DNA of 50,923 nucleotides from UBA7332 sp051652645 (lineage in GTDB: Bacteria; Bacteroidota; Bacteroidia; Bacteroidales; UBA7332), in NCBI GenBank assembly GCA_051652645.1, contig JBOFUP010000086.1, positions 1 to 50,923 of the forward strand. The letters are read 5' to 3'. Each line of letters begins with the position of its first letter. The first letter of the stretch is position 1. The notes under the pieces were generated by a model. The model ran no database searches, was not told the DNA's origin, and saw nothing but the letters and a program-made list of their open reading frames with translations. Below are positions 1 to 10,100 of this stretch, one piece after another. Position numbers and translations under genes: made by a program.

Positions 1-416
1 AATTCAAACCAGAGCAGTGTACTAAAAACGCTGAGGGCGTACTTGTTCCTCCTCCATTGCGTTTCGACATCCTAGAGGAGATCGAAAAACGTATTCCTGG
101 TTTCCCTATCGTTCTTCACGGAGCTTCTTCTGTACCACAAGATCAGGTTGCAATGATCAACAAATATGGTGGTGCTATGAAAGATGCTATCGGTATTCCA
201 GAAGAGCAACTACGCAAAGCTGCTGCTTCAGCAGTATGTAAGATCAACATCGACTCAGATGGTCGTTTGGCTATGACTGCTGCTATCCGCGAGGTATTCG
301 CTAACTCTCCTGCAGAGTTTGACCCTCGTAAATACCTAGGTCCAGCTCGTGAGTCTTTGAAAGAGCTTTACAAAAACAAAATCGTTAACGTTTTGGGTTC
401 TGCTAACAGAATCTAA
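1..416 (+). CDS. fba: Class II fructose-1,6-bisphosphate aldolase, C-terminal part
   Basis: The frame is open from base 3 to the TAA at 414-416; the 5' part lies outside the window. About 137 residues are visible. The enzyme cleaves fructose-1,6-bisphosphate to dihydroxyacetone phosphate and glyceraldehyde-3-phosphate in the cytoplasm (glycolysis and gluconeogenesis). The visible part contains the class II signature PIVLHGASSVP, where the His is a known metal ligand of the family, followed by INKYGGAMK and the phosphate-binding stretch KINIDSDGRLAMT. The ending (DPRKYLGPAR then NVLGSANRI) is typical of the Bacteroidales enzyme. An ATG-like reading at 57 (TTG) is internal and not a start. A strong terminator follows 17 bases downstream, so the gene ends its transcript here. 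The catalytic N-terminal half cannot be assessed. Confidence 0.95.
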   Translation, partial: FKPEQCTKNAEGVLVPPPLRFDILEEIEKRIPGFPIVLHGASSVPQDQVAMINKYGGAMKDAIGIPEEQLRKAAASAVCKINIDSDGRLAMTAAIREVFANSPAEFDPRKYLGPARESLKELYKNKIVNVLGSANRI

Positions 417-433
417 TCAGTTGATAGAAATAG

Positions 434-470
434 AAGAGGATGTGTCTTTATTGACACATCCTCTTTTTTT
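434..470 (+). terminator. Intrinsic terminator of the aldolase gene
   Basis: A perfect 13-bp stem (434-446 with 453-465) encloses a 6-base loop and runs into a T tract at 464-470. It lies directly after the aldolase stop codon. Confidence 0.92.
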
Positions 471-579
471 ATGCATATTACAGTATACTCATTACTGAGA
501 GTTTTACGTGAGAGATTCACCACAACTCACTACAATTGCAACTATTCACTATTCGAGAGGAATTAATTCGGTGATTTAC

Positions 580-610
580 TTGACTTTGGGCCTCTGATTT
601 ACTATCTTTA
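580..610 (+). promoter_or_regulatory. Candidate promoter of the VapE-type gene
   Basis: TTGA at 580-583 is followed after 19 bases by TATCTTTA at 603-610. This resembles the Bacteroidota pattern TTTG-N19-TAnnTTTG with one mismatch in each box. It ends 23 bases before the ATG at 634. Inference only. Confidence 0.4.
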
Positions 611-633
611 GGAGCAACCATAATCTTTAATCT

Positions 634-2706
634 ATGAAAATAACCATTCTCTCACCCTCAACTAAAACTAGTAGAGCCTCCTCTGTTGTTTCTCTTGTCG
701 AAAAACTAAAAAAAGAGTTCGTCAAACACCGAATCAGCGATCTGCGCCGACTACGACCCTTCTCCAACCAAGGACTAAATGCCCCATTTCGAGATCTAAT
801 ACCACTAGTCAACCCGTCATGCCACTTCCATCATGGAACATTCAAGAGCTACAATGGATTAGTTACACTCGAGATACGACAACTACCCACACTCTCCCAT
901 GCCAAAACTCTAAGAGATAGAGTAGCTCAAATACCTCAGACTCACCTAGCATTCATAGGCTGTAGTGGACTAAGCGTAAAAATAATTATACGTTTCACCC
1001 TACCAGATGGCTCTATACCTCGCACCAAACACCTAGCACAACTATTCCACAAAGAAGCTTGCCAAAGAGCCTCAGACTTCTTCAAAATGCAGATAGACCA
1101 TCGTATAGAGGTTAGAAGCTGTGCTCTAGAGTACTATATAAGACTATCCCACGACCCTGAGAGCTATTACAACCCAAACTCAATAGCAGTCACTATTGAG
1201 CAACCATCAGAAGAGATTCAAGAGAACAAGTGGCTCCCTACACCCCACGAAATACCCACAAATGATAACAGCATCAATCTTCGACGCATATTCAAATCCA
1301 AAGAGGAGATAGACACTTTCAACTTCTCGGAAGCTCTAATAAAAGCTCTCGCGATAGACCACAATGAGAATCCACATATATATCGCCGAAACTTCATCAT
1401 CGCCTTCATGAAGGGATGCTTCGCTTCAGGTATCGAAGAGGAGCAGGCTGTTTATAATATCCTACAATATGGCAATATGAAAAACCACGAAGAGGAGGTT
1501 CGCTCTCTTTTCCGATCAGGTTACGAGATGGAGAAGCATTTCGGGAAGAGCATACTCATACCAAGAGTACAACTCGAGACTATGGAGCTAAAAAGCTTTA
1601 TGGAACGTCGGTATGAGGTGCGTCGCAACACTCTAAATGAGGAGATAGAATATCGCCAAAAACTAAACTTCTTCACTCCCTTCAAGAGCGTCGACAAGTT
1701 TGCTCTCAACACAATATCCATAGAGGCCCTCTCCGAGGGACTAAAGGTGTGGGATCGGGACATCAGCAGATATATATTCTCCTCTAGGACTCCGGCCTAC
1801 AACCCCATAGATAAATACCTCGAAGAGCTACCACAATGGGATGGAATGGATCATATAGGCGATATGGCAAGAAGGATAAAGTGCTCAAATCAAGAGCTCT
1901 GGATAGAAAACTTCAAAACATGGTTCCTTGGTATGGTGGCTGGATGGCGACAACTAAACAAGCTGCACGCCAACAGTTCTCTTCCTCTTCTTATTGGTGA
2001 CCAAGCATGCGGTAAATCTACTTTCTGCAAAAGGATACTTCCTCCTGAACTGCAGGTGTATTATACCGACTCAATAGATATATCAAAAAAGCAGGATGCT
2101 ATGCTATCACTAACTCGATATACTCTAATTAACCTAGATGAGTTTGACTCCATAAGCAGCAGCTACCAGAGCTTCCTAAAGCATGTGGTACAGAAACCTG
2201 TTGTCAACATTAGAAGGCCATACGAGAGTAGCTGCAAGCCTCTACGCCGATATAGCTCCTTCATTGCAACCTGCAACAACCACGACCTTCTAAGTGACCC
2301 AACGGGTTCAAGAAGGTATCTATGCGTAAAAATAGAGGGGGTGATTGACAACCAAAAAGCCATTAACTATCCTCAACTTTATGCACAAGCGGTTGCCCAA
2401 CTAAATAGTGGTGTGAGGTATTGGTTCGACCAAGCTCAGGCCAAACAACAGAGCGAAGCCAATAGTGAGTTCGACCTCAAGTCTACAGAGGAGACACTCC
2501 TCCTCCACTACTTCGAACCAACAGAAGATGAATCTAAGGGTGAGTGGATATCTCCTACAGAAATCTATCTATACATTCGGAATATGAGCAAACTCAAACT
2601 TGGTAATAAAGGAATAAACTCCTTCGGGCGCATATTCAAAAAACATAACTTCTTACACAGAAGAGTCAGACATGGAACTCAATATCTAGTAAAAAAGGTC
2701 AATTAA
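634..2706 (+). CDS. VapE/BT4734-type primase-helicase-like ATPase
   Basis: This is a 690-residue protein. Residues about 50-195 resemble the BT4734-like (VirE N-terminal) domain of Bacteroidales, with the typical AFIGCSGLSVKIIIR stretch and a YNP motif. Residues about 400-600 form a VapE-type P-loop ATPase: Walker A GDQACGKST at 455-463, Walker B with D502-E503 in LINLDEFD, and GSRRYL at 558-563. A C-terminal winged-helix-like tail follows (DUF3874-like). Such proteins occur in satellite phages, integrative elements and as lone chromosomal genes, and are thought to act in element replication. No integrase, capsid or plasmid gene lies nearby, so this may be an element remnant. A bulged hairpin terminator follows. 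The ATG at 634 gives the full N-terminal domain. Family assignment is strong; the cellular role is inferred. Confidence 0.85.
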   Translation: MKITILSPSTKTSRASSVVSLVEKLKKEFVKHRISDLRRLRPFSNQGLNAPFRDLIPLVNPSCHFHHGTFKSYNGLVTLEIRQLPTLSHAKTLRDRVAQIPQTHLAFIGCSGLSVKIIIRFTLPDGSIPRTKHLAQLFHKEACQRASDFFKMQIDHRIEVRSCALEYYIRLSHDPESYYNPNSIAVTIEQPSEEIQENKWLPTPHEIPTNDNSINLRRIFKSKEEIDTFNFSEALIKALAIDHNENPHIYRRNFIIAFMKGCFASGIEEEQAVYNILQYGNMKNHEEEVRSLFRSGYEMEKHFGKSILIPRVQLETMELKSFMERRYEVRRNTLNEEIEYRQKLNFFTPFKSVDKFALNTISIEALSEGLKVWDRDISRYIFSSRTPAYNPIDKYLEELPQWDGMDHIGDMARRIKCSNQELWIENFKTWFLGMVAGWRQLNKLHANSSLPLLIGDQACGKSTFCKRILPPELQVYYTDSIDISKKQDAMLSLTRYTLINLDEFDSISSSYQSFLKHVVQKPVVNIRRPYESSCKPLRRYSSFIATCNNHDLLSDPTGSRRYLCVKIEGVIDNQKAINYPQLYAQAVAQLNSGVRYWFDQAQAKQQSEANSEFDLKSTEETLLLHYFEPTEDESKGEWISPTEIYLYIRNMSKLKLGNKGINSFGRIFKKHNFLHRRVRHGTQYLVKKVN

Positions 2707-2720
2707 CAAAACATCGATAT

Positions 2721-2752
2721 GGCTAGCTAGTGTTCTAACACTAAGCTAGCCT
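2721..2752 (+). terminator. Hairpin terminator after the VapE-type gene
   Basis: Arms 2721-2734 and 2737-2751 (GGCTAGC...GCTAGCC) pair with one bulged A, 15 bases after the stop codon. A T-rich run starts at 2751. Confidence 0.65.
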
Positions 2753-2902
2753 TATTCTTTATCTAAATAACGTCAGGGTACCCATAGAAGAATATAGAAG
2801 GAGTCTGAGAGGAGAATAATTAACATATCACGTCCTTTAACAAATAACTATTAAGAAAGCATCAAAATCTACTCATAGACTTTTAGTTTTGACTCATTCT
2901 AT

Positions 2903-2990
2903 TGCAACACTGCAACACTCTCTAACTATCAGGGATTTAAGTGTTGCAACACACTGTTGCAATAGGTGGCAATAGGATTTTGTTGCAACA
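2903..2990. repeat. Iteron-like TTGCAACA repeat cluster
   Basis: TGCAACAC occurs twice in tandem at 2903-2918. The perfect 12-bp palindrome GTGTTGCAACAC lies at 2941-2952, TGTTGCAATAGG at 2955-2966, a partial copy GGCAATAGG at 2968-2976, and the palindrome TGTTGCAACA at 2981-2990. At least five copies of one core within 90 bases, just downstream of a replication-type ATPase gene, suggest protein-binding sites such as an origin or operator. Function is inferred. Confidence 0.7.
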
Positions 2991-3340
2991 TAAAGATTTA
3001 CCTTAAATCCAAACTCAATATTAACATAAACAGATCATCCACAATCAATAATAGGTAGAAAAGAGGACACTCTAGGAATAAAAAAGTAAATAATAGACTC
3101 TAACCTGTTAAAACCATACTGATACAGATATCCAAAACTAAGTTTCAAACTCACTTAGTTACTCACTAAAACTCTACAAATCAATTTTACAAAACCTCAC
3201 TAATTCCTATATTTGACAACATAAATTCAAATAAGCAATAGACCTACTAATATACATAGGATACAACTAACTGAATCCAAAAAAATCACTTATCTGAAAG
3301 CATCTCACAGCCAATGTTACAAAAAGCCTAAGGAAATAGA

Positions 3341-3399
3341 GTAAAACTCTGAGGCTTTTGGGGTAAAACGCTGAGGCTTTTAGGGTAAAACTCTAAGAG
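3341..3399. repeat. 22-bp tandem repeat, 2.7 copies
   Basis: Units begin at 3341, 3363 and 3385, with consensus GTAAAACTCTGAGGCTTTTAGG. The second unit has one substitution (ACGCTG for ACTCTG) and the third is partial. A diverged single copy is found at 44557-44580, in the other large non-coding region. Confidence 0.8.
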
Positions 3400-4121
3400 A
3401 AAATTTGACAAACTTACATAATACAACAATCCACTATATAAGCAACCAAATCTCAAATAGGTATTAGATTTGAATATAATTAAACATTATGATAGTTCTC
3501 GACCTAGTTTAACTAAACCAATCACACAGAAAAGCAGATATAGCAAACCAACTACATAATAACCAATTTTACAAAATAACCCTTAGGCTAATTCAAAAAA
3601 GAGACGACAATAACATAATCCCCCTTAGACCAACTCCCGAAAACCAACGACCCAACTATCCTGACCAACCAAGTACTTAACTATACTACAATTATTTAAG
3701 GGTAACAAGGTAAGATTACTATCAAAATTAGCATCTAAAACAAACCTAACAACTACAAAACATTATTTAAGTATAAAATAAATGCATTTAATGATATTAT
3801 TAATACATTCGCACTTGTCAACTACCGTGAACTTATTCAATAAAAATGTTAGATATTTGAAATGCACAAACCTGAACTATTACCCATTTTGATATATTCT
3901 ATCTAGTTGATGGTTTCCACTAATATAGATATACAAAAGCATTAATGCATTTAAGATACTTCAAACCCTAGCATAAATAACATAAAAGTATTCACACCTC
4001 AAGAATATGACTTTAGTGACACTCTATGGTCAACTAAATAATATAAAAGGTAAGTAGTAACTGAATTTAGGTAAATACTAAAAGCTTTTAATAGCTTACA
4101 AGAACTATAGTTAAACATAAT

Positions 4122-7100
4122 ATGAGAAAATTTAAAAACAAAAAAGAGCTTATTGAAGCTTCAGATAACGACATCACTTCATTTTTTAAAGAGGCAAAGT
4201 TTGCAGGTAAGTTTGATACAAGTATTTCAGATGAACAAAAAGAGAAATATTGTGGTCAAGTAACCGACATAACTATGGATGGAGCATGGAATAATATCTG
4301 TCCCAAATTTATTTATGTACCAATTAAATATGCAAAAATAATTAGGGAAGGAAGTTGCGAATTTAAATGTTATATAATTCTGAAATTACTACGCGAAAAG
4401 AATGCGTGTATTTTACAGATATCCAGTATTAACAACTTGAATTCTATAAATTTTAAAGCTCCCATTGTTAAATCTTTTGACCTAAGCGAGGAATCCACTT
4501 TTAAGCGAAATCTAAAATTAAAAGACAACTTGTTTATCGGGCAATTTACGCAGAATAGAGATGGCAGTTATACTATTAGAGATATTCGACGTTCAGACTT
4601 TTCGAAGTTGATACTTCAGAATGGAAAAGAACAGCTACCCATAGGGTATCACCCAAAGGGAAAGAAAATACAAAATGGGAAATATTATGAGTTTTCTTGG
4701 GTCTTGAATGCAGCAAAAAAAGATGAGTATCTTTATCTATTTAAAGTAGATGAATCAAAGCCGTTTAAAGAGATCTCATCTCGTGAACTCATTAATAGAC
4801 TACATAATGATATAATGGGGTATCCAGCTGGGGCTGGACAGAAGATTGTAAAGATGCTTGATACATTGAAAAATCAATTGACAGCAAGTGGAAAGGAGAT
4901 ATTTATTTATGAACTACTTCAAAATGCGAACGATTACCCTTATAAAGAGAATGGCATTACGGAAAAGGTTAATATAGAGTTTCATATTACTCAAAAATCA
5001 TTGCTATTTATGCATTCCGGATCTGATTTCAATGAAAAGAATATTGCTGCAATTTGTAGTATTAATGATAAAGAGAAAACCGATAATAAAGATGCTATAG
5101 GATATAAAGGGATAGGTTTCAAAACTGTATTTCTTGATAATAATTATGTTTATTTGCAAACAAATGATTTCTCATTTCGCTTCGATAAAGAGGAAACAAA
5201 AGATATTGTTGATACTCCATGGCAAATCTTACCAATATGGACAAACTATAAAACATTAGCTCAAGCTGAAAAAGATGTGTTTAATAATGTAGATAAGAAA
5301 TTTAGAGTAAAATTCGCATTACATCCAACAAATATAAATATTCTTCGAGGAGAAGGTCAGAATTATATAAAAATGTTCAAGAATGTTTTCCAGAATGAAC
5401 GTGTAATTCTTTTTATTCCTAACTTGGATTCTGTGAAGGTATTTTATAATGAGAATTCAATACCTGATATCATTTGTAATTCCAATAATGATCGTTGGCA
5501 AGTAAACGATTATATAGATATCGTGCCGGAAGAAGTAACTCAATCAATTAATGCAGATATTGACAAACAGGAAGATTCCGGTACACTGAAGATTCCAACA
5601 AAATATTATGATTTTACAAAGACAAAAGTCTCTTTTGCTTGCGAAGTTGAAGGCTCTCAACTAAAAGAAGTAGAAGATACTCAGCTTTATTGTTATTTAC
5701 CAACGAAAGCAACGTGGGGATTCAATTTCTTAATGAATACCGACATGATTCCTACAGGTCCACGTGATGACATAGAAATTGATTTTGCTGACCAGATTAA
5801 TATAAATTTAGAGATAGCGAAGATAGCAGGAAGACAGTTTTTTGAATGGATAAAATCTTTATGTGAATTAAAGAAGTATAAATATAGCTCCATATTCAGA
5901 TTAATACCAGTTTTTGAGACTAACATAAGGGAGCATGGAAAATATAAAAGATTAATTGAAAAATTCAAAGAGGGTTTTGATAATCGCCTGAATAATGAAG
6001 AATTTATCCCTGTTGATGCCTCAACTTACAAAGTTTTAAGCCGAATCATATTAGATGAAACAGGTCTAACTTCATCAGGAATAATTAACGATGAGGATTT
6101 CTTCCGTTTATCAGGTTTGGATGGTTATCTACCTATTGCTGTTTTGCGCAAGGATCGTGAATTTAATGCCTTTCTAAAGAGATATCTGAAAGAGTTCAAT
6201 TCATCAGATAATATATGGACCAAAGAAGATTTAAAGGCTCTTTGTAAGGAGACTGATTTTAAAGAATGGTTGGAGGATCAAAATAACAATAATAAATTCT
6301 TGAACTTTCTTCTAGAAAGGAGATATCTTGAAGAGTTTATTGACGAAGAAATTTTTCTTGAAGAAGAGGGCGCTTTATATACAGCTGCTGAACTCTACTA
6401 TAATATAGACAAGTATCTTATTGACATTTTCGCGTTTTCAAATCATGTTTGTTATTTGTCTGCAAAGACACGAGAATACTTTATAGGCAATGAAAAATGG
6501 AATAGTATTATTGCGGATGCCTTTAAAGAATTTAACTGTGATGACTTTGTAGACGACGTGCTTTTATCAAATGAGAACTACTCAGAGACTATTAAAAAGT
6601 TAAATGACAAGAAAATATCGATTCATTTTTTTAAGTTTTTAGCAGAAAATATTGGCTTTAGTGAACGATACTTTTCATTACCATTTATAAATGACAAAGA
6701 TGAGCTTGTTACCAATTTTGAGAAAAAGGTTATCTTTTTTTCTTCAGAAATAGGTAATAAAGTGTGTGAATATGATTGGATTTCAGGAGTTAGAATAGAA
6801 TTTTTGTCTAAAGACTATTTAGATGTGAGTAAAGAGTATTTTAAGGGTAATTTTTATATAAAAAATTTCTCCGATGAGATCATTATAAAAGACATTATAC
6901 TTAGTGAAGAGTATCATGACATTATTGAGAACTCAATAAATGAAGATTTTGAGACGAGTAAAGCTTTTATTGATTATTGTTACGAATTCAAAGAATTCCT
7001 TTGGGATGGCAGTCTGCGTAAATATGCTCTTCATGTGTATGACTGTCAAGGTGATGAACAATGGTGCCTTACCGAAGATAATATTTACTTCCAATCTGAC

Positions 7101-10100
7101 TTATATGAAAACTATTCTTCTAAAGAATGGATAGATTCTTCATGGATGTATGTTCTAGATGAAGATTATTTTAATATTTCCAATAATGATATTGACTTAA
7201 AACATTTCTTATCTAATGTATTTGGGATCGAAGAGCTTACGAAAGCAAATTTTTACACATCTGTAGTTAAGTGTAACCTTAAGGCTATTTTCAATAATAC
7301 AAGAGGAAACAATGACGCTGATGGGAGTAAAAATTTCGATTTTATCAATTATCTGGATGATAGCTATCGTTTGATATTTGAAGAGGAGAAGGATGGGGAT
7401 CTTTTTGATAGGCTAATACTCGTTTCAGAAGAGGGCTCTGATGTAGAGCACAAAGAGAATAAGCTATATATTTTTGATGAAGAGCTAGAGGAAATTGTTG
7501 GATATGATTGGTTTCCGAAAGATATTATTCACATATGTAATAAAGAATATGGAAAATCAAAAGCTCTGTCTGCGATTGGTGTTAAAAATTTTAAGTTTAG
7601 CGAATTTTATGATGATGTAATTTTATCTGAGATTAGTTCAATAAATGACAATATTAAAGATAAGGAAGTCAGCATAGCTTTTCATAAATTTATCATAGAT
7701 CGAATGAGTGGCTTGACTGCCGATCAGCAGTCAAAAATGATTCATGCAAAAGTATTCTTATTAGGGCATGATGAGGCTGAAAACTCTGCCGCAGGACATA
7801 AAATATTGAATGTAAAAGCTAAAGAGTTATTTGATTTGGGTCTTGTAGAATTCTCAGACCTCGATATAATTGATCCAGACTATAAAACGGAAGATAATAG
7901 CGAATATTGGGAAATGCGTCTTGGTAATACAAAGTTTTCAGTATCGGATTTCTATAATTGGCTTAAAAACAATATAGATGACTTTTCTATAACATTAAAA
8001 AGCGAGGAGTCTAATATAAATTTTTGGCGTTGGGTGAAGGATAATATTTCAGATGCGGCGATAGAAAAATTGCCAGTTCTACCATTATTAATCGACAATG
8101 ATGAATTGGTTGAATCAGATGGTGTTATATATCTGTCAGATAGTTATATAGAAAATGGGAGTATAGAAACAATAGTTAAGAAATATCATGATGATGCTTT
8201 GTTTATAAGTGAAAAATATATCGCGGAAAATGATAATGTCGGTGAATGGAAAGAATTCTGGACTAAGATTGGGTTATTGTCAGAGGTTGCGGATATACTA
8301 ATAAATACAATTATACCCAAACTAGATGAGATATATGATGAAAAATTGCTTGCTACTATAGCTATTCATCAATCACGTCTTGAAGAAGTTTATGATAATC
8401 TCCCATCTAAACTGTCAAAACTGCGCGTAAAAGCACTTGATGGCAAGTTCTATTCAGTTTCTGAAGCAATCTACGTAAATACTGAAAAATTAGAACCTTT
8501 CACTTTTATAGAGTTACCAAATCAGATAAGATTCGAAACTGCCTCGGAGCGTATGTTGATAAAGTCTATTATCGAAAGTGTCGATGGCCAGTTGATTGAT
8601 AGTTTAACTGATTGGCAACTCGCTAAAATAAAACGATATTTGGATATACAGAAAGAGGATAAAAAGGATGAAGAATTTCTGTCAATACATTATAAATTAA
8701 TAAACGAACTATCTGCTTTATATGAGTATGATAAAGAGAAACTGAATACGTACGGTGATATTAAAGAAATTAAATTACTAGATAAAAGTAATAAACTCTG
8801 TAATTCATCAGATCTTACGATGGGCACCATTTATAATCCTTTCTGTGATTTTGAGAAGTATAAAATAGATGATTTAGACTATCTCTCTGATTCATATAAA
8901 AAAGAGTGTAGTAATGATGTCCGTAAATTATTCAATAATATATATAATGTTCATTGCAATTTCAAAAAAACAGATATTGCTTATCTGGAAAACCGTGAAT
9001 TTTCAATCTATTTCTGGTGTACGTATCTCAATCAGCGAACAGCAGATAAACGGGGTATTAAAGATCTAATAGAAACGAATGAACTCGATAAAATTGCATG
9101 TATACCAACACAAAATAAGATGATGGCTCCTACTCAGATATATAGTAGAGGAATCTCTTCGTATGTGAAAAATACAGAAAATTGGGAGGACAAGTTACCG
9201 TTGACATCACTTCCAGAGATTGAATTTGAAAAAGACAAGACTTTCTTTGATATATTACCATTTAATAAAAGCTTAAAATTTATCGACTCTCTCAATGCTC
9301 TATTTAAAATCCAAGGAAAAGATAAGCGACAAACCCTATTGCAATGGATGATTGAATCACATAATGATAAATTTACATCAAGTATAGAATCATATCGTAG
9401 TGATAAAAATGCGTTATGGAAGAATGTTAAAAATCAGAACTCGCATATATCGGAGTTATATGCTCTAGAGTATGGCGATAAAATGCTAGGTCAATACTTT
9501 GGTAATCTTCCTAAAATTATTAATAAAGATTATCTTCCTACAGGACCAATACCTTTCCGAAGTGCTTGTGATATTTTGAAAATTGCAACGATTAAGTCCA
9601 ATGACTTGATTGTCGAACCTATAAATCCAGTCAATAGAGATCAATACGTAAAAACAGATCTGTATTTATATACTTTAGTTATTGCTGGCTATGAAAATGA
9701 GGATGATTGGGAGGATATTTATAAAAAATATTCATCAAAGATTGAAGAGATAAAATTTATATGCTGTGATGCTATTTCTCTACGTTATAGAGAGGATGCT
9801 TCTATTTGTCAGTGCATGAAGAAATTTTATACAGAGAAAGGCACCTCTGATTTCTATTATGTTAAATCAATAGATGACAAGCTAGTATACATACCTTTTG
9901 TTGAAAGTTTTACGGAATATTTGAGCATTACCTCTGAAGATGACTTCATTAAAACCATAATGGCAAGTCGTGAAATAGCTCTTGATTATGCGAAAGAAAA
10001 TAATGCTCTAATGTTGGATGAAAAATTCAAGGAAGAACTAAATAAACTTATACCAGGTATAAAACATGAGTTAAATGGGCAAGAAGCTAATGATATGGAT

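Larger units (their letters stand above)
2707..4121. other. 1.4-kb AT-rich non-coding stretch of the accessory island
   Basis: No reading frame of useful length or recognisable protein remnant was found on either strand. Besides the terminator at the left end it holds two repeat clusters, listed separately: TTGCAACA motifs at 2903-2990 and a 22-bp tandem repeat at 3341-3399. The last 700 bases before the large ATPase gene are strongly A/T biased. I found no clear TAnnTTTG promoter box close to 4122, so the promoter of that operon is not located. Confidence 0.6.

Noticed and set aside
2707..4121. CRISPR array in the repeat-bearing non-coding region
   Set aside because: Repeats are short, without regular unique spacers, and no cas genes are present.
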